47,218 nucleotides of DNA from an uncultured Oscillospiraceae bacterium (GCA_949494735.1 CATABD010000011.1:1-47218), one strand, 5' to 3'. Shown: positions 15,397-23,363, counted from the stretch's first letter. The notes: generated by a model not told the origin, from the letters alone. A program made the numbers and translations.

Positions 15397-18300
15397 TTAA
15401 GCGCCAGTCAAATATTCCCATAAAGTGCCGTTTTGCTTGTGTTCCGGAATGCACGGATCAAAGCACGGTGGTGTCGGTTTAAATCGGGGGTCATCCCTCT
15501 GTAGCTCGTATTCCTTCCGCTGATAGTCGCGAAGGGATGCCAATTCGATATGATCCATCAAAATGGTATGATTGCGCCCGCCCTTTGTTTTGATCAGGTC
15601 GCGCTTCTCAGATTTCGCAGGAACCATGACCCGGCTGTCTCCATAATCGGAGGAATTGACCTGGATGCAGTAACAGTGCAAATCCCGGCATAGGGATTCC
15701 ACGATGCTGCTAAAATATGGAACATCTTTGTTCCACTCCACAGCTATGGTCAAATCCGCAAGCGCCTGGAACAGGGAACGATCCGCAATGGAGGCAAGCT
15801 CATAGCAGCAGTACACGGAGAACCACAGATCCCGCCAGCAGAACAACTGGTACTGAGTCCCATGAAACGGCTCCATCCGATAGCCCAGAATCATTCTGGC
15901 TTCATTTGGGGAGTAATGTACCTTTTGGTGGCATATGATTTGAGCAAACTTATAATCATTTTCCCGATATGGTAGAATGACCGCCGTCAGGTTGTAGACT
16001 TTTCGTGATCCCGACACAATGTGCTCAATGCCCGTAATCAACGCCATCTGATTGTTGGCGCACAGCCGTGAGATGTCGGGCAGCCATTCCCAGGGCAAAA
16101 AGTTTTCCGGCAGTACCAGCAGATCGGCCTTTGCCGAGAGGGCCTCCTTCAACAATTTGCGAACTTGCTGATACCGCGCAAAGGAACGGTTGGGTTTCCC
16201 GGTCAGGGCCTTTTTGAAATCGCTCTCATATAGCCGGGCATTGCCTATGGCCACCTTGATTTCGCCGGCCGCAGCACTGTCCACGCGAATTGCGCAGCAG
16301 CCCTGTGCGCTTCCCCACTTGATAAGCTTTGCCTGTGCGGGAGAGGGCGGAAAATCACCACCGTCATGCTCCATCAACTCGTAATTCCAAAGGTTATAAA
16401 GTGTGTGGATTTTTGTAAGTTGCTCCGAGGAATTATCCAGCGGCTCTCCCAACGCAATGTTTTTACAAGTGAGGGCATACGCGATCTCATGGGGTGTAAC
16501 CATATAGGGGAAATATGAGTAGGGCTCTTCCACCAGATCCCAGTCCGCATAGGAGCAAAAGGCTTCCATATGGCATAGGTTAACGGTCTTGCTTTCCTCT
16601 TCGAATACATCCTGCCTCAACCATCCCATCGGCAGCGGAAGCACATATTTATTCACCATGCGGCACTGGCAGTAAGACACGCGGCGTTCCTTCAGATCGT
16701 ATTCGTAAAACAGGGAGAAGTCCATAACCTTATCCCGCTTTTCCGCTGCCTGGATCGCCGCAAGAGCTTTGTTCATGCCCCTTCCCCAGCACAGTGCAGA
16801 GGTGCGGCAAACAGCCGCGCGAAGGGTCAGGTACAACCCTCGGCGGTGTGCCTGACTTTGAGCCAGCCAGTCTGGCGCATCGTATGCGGCGATAGCGGCC
16901 AGAATACTTTTGACCAGCTTTTCATAATAATCCAGGCGGTCATTTATGACCAAGATTTCCAAAAGCCGCTCCCACAGCGCGTAGTTTTCAATCAATGCGC
17001 GCTGATTCAAGATTGTCAACAAATCCCGGTCAAAGGCGCTCTCCTGCTTATCTCGGATCAGGTTCCCCACCTTGCGGTATTTGCCCAGAAATTTAGAAAG
17101 AGAGAACTTATCCAGCGCAACGCTGGACACGCCCCGCAGCTTGTGGGGTGTGTCGCTGTTAGTTAGCTTAAAAATTTCGCTGTAATCATTGTCACCCAAG
17201 GCGCGATCCACGTCCGGGAGATAGCGGAACTCGCTGGCATTGCGCCCGATTTCCACCCTGAAGCAGTCCAGCAGCGCCCGCGTGGATCCCTCTCTGAAAT
17301 AAAAGATCTTGACCTTGTCATTTTGTATCTGAATATCCGATCTGCCCGGCCCCTCCGCGTCTGGCTGAAAAATAGATTGATCGACCCGATAGACACAGAA
17401 GGGGGGTGCCTGCGGGTCATCCTCCTGTTGCCGGGAGGACTTCCGCTGTTCGGGGGTCATCTCCTCCTCCGGTACCCGGCAAAAGATGCGGGTTTTAAAA
17501 CTTGCACACCCCCCACCCCGCTCGGAGCAGGGGCCAAAATAGTACTCGATAATATCACCGGCCGTCAGCTTCGTCCGGTTCTCCGCGGTTCCCCGGGCCC
17601 GCTTGTGCAAGGGGCTGTTTTTTTCCACCTTGTCGACGATAATAATATCATCCACGTATCTGCCATAGTAAACGGGATTGATGCGCTCGCTGATTGCCTT
17701 ATCAAAGAAAGTCAGGGCCCAATTGGACAGTATGTACGAGGGGAAGAATCCGATAGGCAAAAATGTCCTTTGACCCAGGGGAAGCTCGTCATCTGCATTG
17801 ATCTGACGTACTTTATTGGAATATACCTGGAGAACCTGATAGACAAAGGTATGGACTCGTTCTGTCCAGGCCGGACATGTGCCCACTGATTCGCGGAATC
17901 CTCGATAGATTTCAGCGAAACCCTTCTCTGAGATGTGCACACTGTAGAAGAAATTGCGAAAATCAAGGGTGAGGATCAGTGCGTCCTGATTGTTATCCAG
18001 ACGCTCTTTTGCGTGGGCAAGAGCGGTATCCCGCCAGCTCTCGTATTGGGAAAAATAGGGCTCAAACAGGTAGGGGGAATAGGTGACTGTACCGCTGTCG
18101 GGATGGTATAGGTTTTTACGCAGTCGGTTCCCATAGGAATGCTCATACATCAAGCAGTGTTCCGGGTCGTCTCGGCCGTCCAGGTAGGCGCCGATCATCA
18201 ACACCCAGAGCGTACCGAGAATATGCCCCGCAACGGGAAGGTCAATAAAATATTTTGCCGATTCCAGCCTCGTTGGTTCACTGTCGGCGTTAAAGATAAT

Positions 18301-18570
18301 CTGTCCCTCCGCACAGCTGCACAGCCTCTTGGGAAAGACAAACACATCAATTTTTTCCAGGATATCCGCGGTAAAATCCTCCCAGCCATCGGAACGCCCT
18401 TTTAGGGCCTGAACAATAGTGGAGATATTTTCTTCTATCCCCTCGCTCTCAAAGGCGACCAGGTCATCTACCAACGGCAGCTGCGTTTTGTCAAAGTACA
18501 AGTAGCTTTTTAACTTTTTGTATGCTTTATATACCCATTCCCTGGTGAGAATATTTAGATTCTTTTCCAT
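15397..18570 (-). CDS. Reverse transcriptase-nitrilase fusion, defence-associated RT type 1 (DRT1, UG1)
   Basis: A 1057-residue fusion. The reverse transcriptase domain spans about residues 100-400, with the first catalytic Asp D203 in LTLDFRNFF and the active-site box YVDD at 305-308 (D307, D308). A helical middle region follows (about 400-760). The C-terminal nitrilase domain is about 765-1000, with the triad E822 (VLPENFLP), K883 (HQKVHYSP) and C922 (YCCYELAS). RT plus C-terminal nitrilase defines DRT type 1 anti-phage systems, and both catalytic centres look intact. The ATG at 18570 has GGAGGAAGG upstream. It overlaps the end of recQ by 44 bp. Role in phage defence is by family; its molecular product is unknown to me. 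Confidence 0.9.
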   Translation of the reverse strand: MEKNLNILTREWVYKAYKKLKSYLYFDKTQLPLVDDLVAFESEGIEENISTIVQALKGRSDGWEDFTADILEKIDVFVFPKRLCSCAEGQIIFNADSEPTRLESAKYFIDLPVAGHILGTLWVLMIGAYLDGRDDPEHCLMYEHSYGNRLRKNLYHPDSGTVTYSPYLFEPYFSQYESWRDTALAHAKERLDNNQDALILTLDFRNFFYSVHISEKGFAEIYRGFRESVGTCPAWTERVHTFVYQVLQVYSNKVRQINADDELPLGQRTFLPIGFFPSYILSNWALTFFDKAISERINPVYYGRYVDDIIIVDKVEKNSPLHKRARGTAENRTKLTAGDIIEYYFGPCSERGGGCASFKTRIFCRVPEEEMTPEQRKSSRQQEDDPQAPPFCVYRVDQSIFQPDAEGPGRSDIQIQNDKVKIFYFREGSTRALLDCFRVEIGRNASEFRYLPDVDRALGDNDYSEIFKLTNSDTPHKLRGVSSVALDKFSLSKFLGKYRKVGNLIRDKQESAFDRDLLTILNQRALIENYALWERLLEILVINDRLDYYEKLVKSILAAIAAYDAPDWLAQSQAHRRGLYLTLRAAVCRTSALCWGRGMNKALAAIQAAEKRDKVMDFSLFYEYDLKERRVSYCQCRMVNKYVLPLPMGWLRQDVFEEESKTVNLCHMEAFCSYADWDLVEEPYSYFPYMVTPHEIAYALTCKNIALGEPLDNSSEQLTKIHTLYNLWNYELMEHDGGDFPPSPAQAKLIKWGSAQGCCAIRVDSAAAGEIKVAIGNARLYESDFKKALTGKPNRSFARYQQVRKLLKEALSAKADLLVLPENFLPWEWLPDISRLCANNQMALITGIEHIVSGSRKVYNLTAVILPYRENDYKFAQIICHQKVHYSPNEARMILGYRMEPFHGTQYQLFCWRDLWFSVYCCYELASIADRSLFQALADLTIAVEWNKDVPYFSSIVESLCRDLHCYCIQVNSSDYGDSRVMVPAKSEKRDLIKTKGGRNHTILMDHIELASLRDYQRKEYELQRDDPRFKPTPPCFDPCIPEHKQNGTLWEYLTGA

Positions 18571-20398
18571 GATTTTCCTTCCTCCAATCCCGGATCGCCT
18601 TTAAAAACTCGTCCCCATAACGTTCTGCTTTGACGGCTCCGACGCCAGATACCTCCAGAAATTCTTTCATCGTGGTGGGCTGCCGAGCCGCCATATCCTC
18701 CAGCGACGCGTTAGAAAAAACCACGTAGGCGGGGATATCTCCCGCCGAGGCCAATCTGGTGCGAACAGTCCGAAGAAGCGCCAGCAGACTTGTGTCCGCT
18801 GGTGCGACAGACCTTCTCTTGAGAATTCTGCCCGCCGTATCTTGCTTCTTTGCGATATAGTTCACACGCTCCCCTTGAAACAGCACCTGCCTCGCCCGCT
18901 GTGTGGTGTGCAGAACAGGATAGTTCGTCCCCTCCACACACAGGTAGCCCTGATCCACCAGATAATCGATATACGCGCGAATTTGCATCCTGTCCACACC
19001 GGCCATGATGCCATAGGTCGGCAGCTTGTCCAGCTCCAGCTGGAGCACACGCTGATCCTTACTGCCCCTGAGCATTCGGACGACCAGGGCCGTGCCTAGC
19101 CCGGAGCGATATTGACGCTCCACGCGCGCGACCGCAGAAAGAATTTTCTGTGCTTCCAATGTGATATCCCTCTGCTCCAGCTCCCCGGTGCAGTTACTGC
19201 ATCTGCCGCAATAATCCGGCGCCGTCTCACCAAAATATCGCAGCAGATAGGCCCGGAGGCAGCCGGTGGTTTTGCAGTAGGCGGTCATCCGTTTTAGCCG
19301 CTCCAGATCCCGCTGCCGGAAGAACTCTCGCTCCTGCTCCGAGAGCTCCTCGTTATCAGAGACTGTGTCGATCAAAAATTTCATCGTCCGCACATCGTTT
19401 TCTGAAAAAAACAGTACGCAGTGGGCGTGGGCGCCGTCCCGCCCGGCCCGGCCCGCCTCCTGGTAGTAGCTTTCCATATCCTTAGGCATATTGTAATGCA
19501 ACACAAACCCTACGTTGGATTTGTCGATACCCATGCCAAAGGCGTTGGTGGCCACCATGACCCGGGCCCGGTCATACACGAAATCCTCCTGGTTCCGTCT
19601 GCGTTCATCCTCAGATAGGCCCGCATGGTATCGGGTTGCAGAAATCCCGTCCCCTGTTAGTCCGGCGCAGACGGACTCGACTATTTTGCGGGTGGCGCAG
19701 TAGACGATACCGCTCTGCCCCGGACGATCATTAATAAATTTTTTCAAATAGGCATCCTTACTCTTGGGACGAACCGTCTCAAAATAGAGGTTGGGTCGAT
19801 CAAAGCCGGTGGTGACGCACAGCGGCTTTTGCAGCAAAAGCAGACGCTTGATGTCCTCCTTTACCTGCTCGGTGGCGGTGGCGGTGAATGCCCCGACCGC
19901 CGGGCGGCGGGGAAGCCCCTCCAAAAACTCCACAATTTTCAGATAGCTGGGACGAAAATCCTGGCCCCACTGGGATACACAATGGGCCTCATCCACCGCC
20001 AGCAGGGAGATTACCGCCTCCTGTGCAAAGCGCAGGAAATTGGGGGCGGACAGCCGCTCCGGGGTCACATAGATCAGCTTATATCCTCCCTGCCGAGCCC
20101 GCTGGAACACATCCCGCTGCTGTTCCGAGGAGAGGGAGGAGTTGATAAAGGCAGCGGGGATTCCGGTCTGGGTGAGGGCCGCCACCTGATCCTTCATCAG
20201 GGAAATCAGCGGGGAGATAACTAGTGTCACCCCAGGCAGCAGCAGGGCGGGCAGCTGGTAGCAAATGGACTTGCCCGCCCCGGTGGGCATAATGCCCAGC
20301 ACATCCCGCCCGGTCAGAAGGGCGTCCACCAGCGCCTCCTGCCCTGAGCGAAATTCACTGTGGCCGAAATACTGCTTCAGTGCCGCATACTTGTCCAT
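18527..20398 (-). CDS. recQ: RecQ-family DNA helicase, co-operonic with DRT1
   Basis: A 623-residue 3'-5' DNA helicase with full RecQ layout. Walker A MPTGAGKS is at residues 37-44, DEAH at 136-139, and motif VI region QEAGRAGRDG near 325-335. The zinc site has cysteines in YCKTTGC and DYCGRCSNC (about 376-407). An RQC winged-helix region and a C-terminal HRDC domain (about 530-605, VSGVGAVKAERYG) follow. The ATG at 20398 follows GAGGTGG by 8 bases. The last 44 bases overlap the start of the RT-nitrilase gene, so translation is coupled. It may be a spare recombination helicase or a functional partner that unwinds the RT substrate. The latter is inference. Confidence 0.92.
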   Translation of the reverse strand: MDKYAALKQYFGHSEFRSGQEALVDALLTGRDVLGIMPTGAGKSICYQLPALLLPGVTLVISPLISLMKDQVAALTQTGIPAAFINSSLSSEQQRDVFQRARQGGYKLIYVTPERLSAPNFLRFAQEAVISLLAVDEAHCVSQWGQDFRPSYLKIVEFLEGLPRRPAVGAFTATATEQVKEDIKRLLLLQKPLCVTTGFDRPNLYFETVRPKSKDAYLKKFINDRPGQSGIVYCATRKIVESVCAGLTGDGISATRYHAGLSEDERRRNQEDFVYDRARVMVATNAFGMGIDKSNVGFVLHYNMPKDMESYYQEAGRAGRDGAHAHCVLFFSENDVRTMKFLIDTVSDNEELSEQEREFFRQRDLERLKRMTAYCKTTGCLRAYLLRYFGETAPDYCGRCSNCTGELEQRDITLEAQKILSAVARVERQYRSGLGTALVVRMLRGSKDQRVLQLELDKLPTYGIMAGVDRMQIRAYIDYLVDQGYLCVEGTNYPVLHTTQRARQVLFQGERVNYIAKKQDTAGRILKRRSVAPADTSLLALLRTVRTRLASAGDIPAYVVFSNASLEDMAARQPTTMKEFLEVSGVGAVKAERYGDEFLKAIRDWRKENHGKESKYSHQGMGI

Positions 20399-20445
20399 GC
20401 ACAGAACCACCTCATCTGTAATCCGAATGGGGCCAATTTTTTACT

Positions 20446-20474
20446 ATTTTACCATATCAAAAAGGTGGAAACAA
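20446..20474 (-). promoter_or_regulatory. Promoter of the recQ-DRT1 operon
   Basis: On the minus strand TTGTTT (20474-20469) and TAAAAT (20451-20446) have a 17-bp spacer, with TGG before the -10. The leader to the ATG at 20398 is about 40 bases. Confidence 0.65.
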
Positions 20475-20530
20475 GTCCATGCTCATATTCGGTACGGCAC
20501 GCCCATAAAATTTCATCGGGGGGAATTTTC

Positions 20531-20644
20531 ATGAAAAATCAGTCTTTCATTATTATTGAATACCACCCGGATTACGGAGATTCCGCCGGACAATGTATCT
20601 GCCAAACCATCACCACCTGGCTCACCAAAACCCTCCACCAATGA
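20531..20644 (+). CDS. 37-residue small ORF upstream of the serine recombinase
   Basis: ATG with GGGGGGAA about 8 bases upstream and a stop that runs into a hairpin terminator. The peptide begins MKNQSFIIIEYHPDYG and ends TWLTKTLHQ. There is no membrane helix or known motif. Its place between the recQ promoter and the recombinase, with its own terminator, suggests a genuine short transcript, possibly a recombination directionality or regulatory peptide. That is speculation; it could also be a non-coding RNA or spurious. Confidence 0.4.
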   Translation: MKNQSFIIIEYHPDYGDSAGQCICQTITTWLTKTLHQ

Positions 20645-20676
20645 TGCCTGCGTCGTTTTATCGGCGCAGGCATTTC
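20644..20676 (+). terminator. Terminator after the 37-residue ORF
   Basis: A 9-bp stem ATGCCTGCG (20644-20652) with CGCAGGCAT (20665-20673), then TTC. The poly-T tail is short. Confidence 0.55.
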
Positions 20677-20686
20677 AAATAAATCC

Positions 20687-20728
20687 TTGCGGCCCGACTG
20701 CTCCTGCGGTATCATAGTACCGAGCAGT
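20687..20728 (+). promoter_or_regulatory. Serine recombinase promoter with overlapping inverted-repeat operator
   Basis: TTGCGG at 20687-20692 and TATCAT at 20710-20715 with a 17-bp spacer. An inverted repeat ACTGCTC (20697-20703) / GAGCAGT (20722-20728) brackets the -10, and a second, CGGTA (20707-20711) / TACCG (20718-20722), lies inside it. This is a natural place for a repressor, perhaps the recombinase or its accessory factor. Confidence 0.6.
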
Positions 20729-20738
20729 TACGCCTTTG

Positions 20739-20755
20739 AGGAGGTGTAACAAATC
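20739..20755 (+). promoter_or_regulatory. Shine-Dalgarno pointing at an AUC start codon
   Basis: AGGAGGTG (20739-20746) is a near-perfect ribosome site. Eight bases after its GGAGG core is ATC at 20753, not ATG. The frame is closed by TAA at 20747-20749, so no upstream start exists, and the first in-frame ATG, GTG or TTG is the ATG at 20942. Confidence 0.65.
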
Positions 20756-22291
20756 CTTTGCGCGATTTATACACGGCTGAGTAAGGAGGATGAGGACAAA
20801 CACCAGCCCGAGTCCGAGAGCATCCAGAACCAAAAATCCCTGCTGACCCACTACGCCATCGACCACGGCTGGGACATCTACACCATTTACTGCGATGAGG
20901 ACTTCTCCGGCATTGACAGCGACCGCCCGGATTTCAACCGCATGATTGAGGCCGCCAAACAGAAAAAGTTCCAAATCGTCCTGTGCAAGTCCCAGTCCCG
21001 GTTCACCCGGGACATGGAGCTGGTGGAGAAATACATCCACGGACTGTTTCCTATCTGGGGTATCCGGTTCATCGCCGTGGCGGACAATGCCGACACCGAA
21101 GTCAAGGGGAACAAAAAAGCCCGGCAGATCAACGGCCTGGTGAACGAGTGGTATTTGGAGGACCTGTCCGAAAACGTCCGCATGGTATTCGACCTGAAGC
21201 GGAGGGAGGGCAAGTACATCGGCGGTTTCCCCATCTACGGCTACCAGAAGGATCCGACGGACAAAAACCACATCGTCCCCGACCCAGAGGCGGCGGAGGT
21301 TGTTCGCCAAATTTTCCAGCTGTCGTTAGAAGGCCATGGCCGCCAGAACATCGCCTATCTGCTGAACCAGCAGGGCATCCCCAACCCCACCCGGTATAAG
21401 GCCGAGCGGGGCTGGACCTGCAATCACCCCATGAAAAACGACTTCGGCCTGTGGAACAAGGTGACGGTGGGCCGCATCCTCACCAACGAGATGTACACTG
21501 GGGTGATGATCCAGGGCCGCCGGAAAAAGGTGAGCTACAAATCCAAGGTCATCATCGACACCCCGGAGGATCAGTGGTACCGGGTGGAGGGCACCCACGA
21601 GCCCATCATCGACCGGGCCACCTTCGACGCCGTCCAGCGTTCCCTCAAGCTGCGCACCAAGACCGACGGCTCCGGCGAGGCCCACCTGCTGTCCGGACTG
21701 GTGAAGTGCGCCGACTGCGGCTCCACCATGAGCAAGTGCTCCAACGGCAAGCAAAGCTACCTCCGCTGCAAACTGTATGCCGACAGCGGGAAGCCGCGCC
21801 TGTGTACCCGCCACTCCGTCCGGCTGGACCAGCTCATCGACCTGGTGTCCGAGCGCATCCGCTACTACGTCCAAACCTATTATGAACTGGACCCCAACGA
21901 CCTACAGCCCCAGAAGGACACCCGCCGGGACGCTTTGGAGCAGGAGCAAAGAGCCCTAACCGCCCAACTGGATAAGCGCAGCCAAGCTCTCAAAGCGCTG
22001 TACTTAGACAAGGTATCGGGCATTCTCAGTGAGAGCCAATTCGTGGAGCTGAACCAATCCTTCCTGGACGAAAAAAGCCGCCTGGAGCGGCGGCTGGCGT
22101 ATATTGGCGAGGAATTGGCCCAAAAGGAGGATGCTCAACAACAAACCGACCTGCTGGAGCGCGCCCGAGAGCTGCTCAAGCTGGAAACTGTCCCCCGGGA
22201 GCTGGTGGTGGGTTTGATCGAAAAAATCGAGATCGGAGAGAAGCACCCGGACACTGGCCAACAAAACGTGTCTATCGCCTGGAAGTTCTAA
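20753..22291 (+). CDS. Large serine recombinase (integrase of the element)
   Basis: A 512-residue protein if translation begins at ATC 20753. The N-terminal resolvase domain starts ILCAIYTRLSKEDED, giving catalytic Ser10, and continues with SESIQNQ and DEDFSGIDSDRPDFNRM. The recombinase domain (about 150-290) has the DPEAAEVVRQIF and LNQQGIPNPTRY region. A zinc ribbon with CADCG and later Cys residues lies near 320-360, and a coiled coil follows (about 385-470). An ATG at 20942 would remove 63 residues, including the catalytic serine, and is therefore not the functional start. The gene sits at the right end next to attR, as usual for these elements. Confidence 0.9.
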   Translation: MLCAIYTRLSKEDEDKHQPESESIQNQKSLLTHYAIDHGWDIYTIYCDEDFSGIDSDRPDFNRMIEAAKQKKFQIVLCKSQSRFTRDMELVEKYIHGLFPIWGIRFIAVADNADTEVKGNKKARQINGLVNEWYLEDLSENVRMVFDLKRREGKYIGGFPIYGYQKDPTDKNHIVPDPEAAEVVRQIFQLSLEGHGRQNIAYLLNQQGIPNPTRYKAERGWTCNHPMKNDFGLWNKVTVGRILTNEMYTGVMIQGRRKKVSYKSKVIIDTPEDQWYRVEGTHEPIIDRATFDAVQRSLKLRTKTDGSGEAHLLSGLVKCADCGSTMSKCSNGKQSYLRCKLYADSGKPRLCTRHSVRLDQLIDLVSERIRYYVQTYYELDPNDLQPQKDTRRDALEQEQRALTAQLDKRSQALKALYLDKVSGILSESQFVELNQSFLDEKSRLERRLAYIGEELAQKEDAQQQTDLLERARELLKLETVPRELVVGLIEKIEIGEKHPDTGQQNVSIAWKF

Positions 22292-22338
22292 GAAAAACCC
22301 CAAGCGAAACACAGTTTCGCAATTAAAGTTCTTTTTCG

Positions 22339-22366
22339 GTTCCTTTTTCTTTCAAGAAAAAGGAAC
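22339..22366. terminator. Hairpin after the serine recombinase
   Basis: A 13-bp A/T-rich inverted repeat, GTTCCTTTTTCTT (22339-22351) with 22354-22366, with only two unpaired bases at the centre. It lacks a clear T tail and could be a terminator or a feature of the element end. Confidence 0.45.
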
Positions 22367-22379
22367 AAAGCCCCCGTAA

Positions 22380-22402
22380 TGTCCTCCCGTAACCACCCCC
22401 CA
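22380..22402. other. attR (right attachment site)
   Basis: TGTCCTCCCGTAACCACC (22380-22397) is the element half; CCCCA at 22398-22402 is the shared core, and 22403 onward is host gene. Symmetry places the crossover dinucleotide CA at 22401-22402. Confidence 0.85.
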
Positions 22403-23207
22403 CATAGTAGAGCCCCAATGTCCCGGCGTGGTGGAGCGCTACATAGACCTGAGCCAGTACTATGACTGCGCTGGCCTCCAGCCGTTGAAGCGGGATATAC
22501 TGGCGGCAACGGCAGAATACCAGGGGCACTACAAGCGGGTGTATCGCTGTCTGGGGGCGGCAGGGGAGCTGCGCCGGGATATGAACGAATTGATAGACAC
22601 CCGGCCGGTCCAGAAGCGGCTGGGCAAGCGGGCGGCAGGCATTATCAGCCGGGAGCTGAAGGGGCCGGCACAGGGAGAAGGCCGGACGGAGCAGCGTTTT
22701 TTATCCGCAGTCACCCATAAAGGGGTTTTCACCCTATGGGACACGGTGTCCGCCCAGGCAGATCGGGTGTATGAACTGGCAGGGGACTATGGACTGGCCC
22801 ACCACATGCTCACCCCCATCCTCACTGCCGCATTGGCCGCAGGGCACAACGCGGTGGCCTGTCCTGATCCCATGGCCCCTGACCGGCTGGCGCATCTGAT
22901 CTTCCCGGGGCTGTCGCTGGCTTTTGTCACCTCCACCCAGGAGGATCCATGGCCCCACCGGGCATACCGGCGGCTGCGCCTGGATGCCATGGCAGACGCG
23001 GAGGCGTACCGCGCCAACCGGCCCCGGCTGCGCTTTGCGAAGCGGGTGGCATCGGCGCTGCTGGACGAAGGGGTGGCAGGGCTTGTCCAGGCTAAGGAGG
23101 CCCATGACCGGCTGGAAAAGCTCTACAACCCCTATGTGGATTTCGGCGGCGTAGCCCGGATGGCAGACCAGGTGGCAGACCAGATACTGGCGCTGAGGGA
23201 CGAGTAA
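22401..23207 (+). pseudogene. P-loop ATPase, C-terminal fragment
   Basis: The remaining 268 residues of the ATPase whose start lies at 10545. The frame opens with HIVEPQCPGVVERY directly after the element and continues through a helical, Arg-rich domain to the stop at 23205-23207. The region includes VTHKGVFTLWDTV and LYNPYVDFGGVARMADQ, typical of the second half of PRK06851-like proteins. A GTG at 22428 lies in the frame, but it has no good ribosome site and there is no promoter between the recombinase and this point, so this half is probably not made as a separate working protein. The split is otherwise clean, with no internal stop or frameshift. Confidence 0.9.
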
Positions 23208-23209
23208 AA

Positions 23210-23239
23210 GGGCGGGGAGAACCAAAATTCTCCCCGCCC
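23210..23239. terminator. Hairpin terminator after the ATPase gene
   Basis: A 12-bp stem, GGGCGGGGAGAA (23210-23221) with TTCTCCCCGCCC (23228-23239), 3 bp after the stop. The downstream tail is only moderately T-rich. Confidence 0.6.
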
Positions 23240-23260
23240 CGCGCTGGGTATTATATTTAG

Positions 23261-23363
23261 AGCCGTCGGACAGTTTACAGCCGGTAGGACAGTACAGCCG
23301 TAGGACATTTGAAGCCGGTAGGACAGTACAGCCAGGGACAGTTTACAGCCAGTCGGACAAAAC
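23261..23363. repeat. Six tandem degenerate 17/18-bp repeats
   Basis: Units start at 23261, 23279, 23296, 23313, 23330 and 23347. The consensus is AGCCGGTAGGACAGTAC; units 2 and 4 are identical. There are no spacers, so this is not a CRISPR array. The last unit runs into the 3' end of the minus-strand gene at 23343-23612 and encodes its final residues, so the array seems to have grown from that gene end. Confidence 0.85.

Larger units (their letters stand above)
10820..22402. mobile_element. 11,583-bp serine-recombinase integrative element carrying a defence and RNA-repair island
   Basis: The element interrupts a P-loop ATPase gene. Its ends are fixed by three agreeing observations: the two gene halves join in frame at CA; both junctions share CCCCA; and the joined element ends form a long imperfect palindrome centred on that CA, as expected of attP for a large serine recombinase. 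Contents: tRNA-fMet-like fragment, tyrosine integrase (11253-12365), 165-aa unknown, RlaP-like nucleotidyltransferase, CCA-adding enzyme, then on the other strand RecQ and a reverse transcriptase-nitrilase, then a 37-aa ORF and the serine recombinase. There are no conjugation, replication or phage structural genes, so it is integrative only or mobilised by others. The reverse transcriptase gene is visibly less GC-rich than the host genes. Confidence 0.9.

Noticed and set aside
20942-22291. Serine recombinase starting at ATG 20942
   Set aside because: It would lack the catalytic YTRLS segment that is encoded in frame just upstream after a perfect ribosome site.
23261-23363. Short repeats resembling a CRISPR array
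   Set aside because: Units are directly adjacent with no unique spacers, and no cas genes are present.
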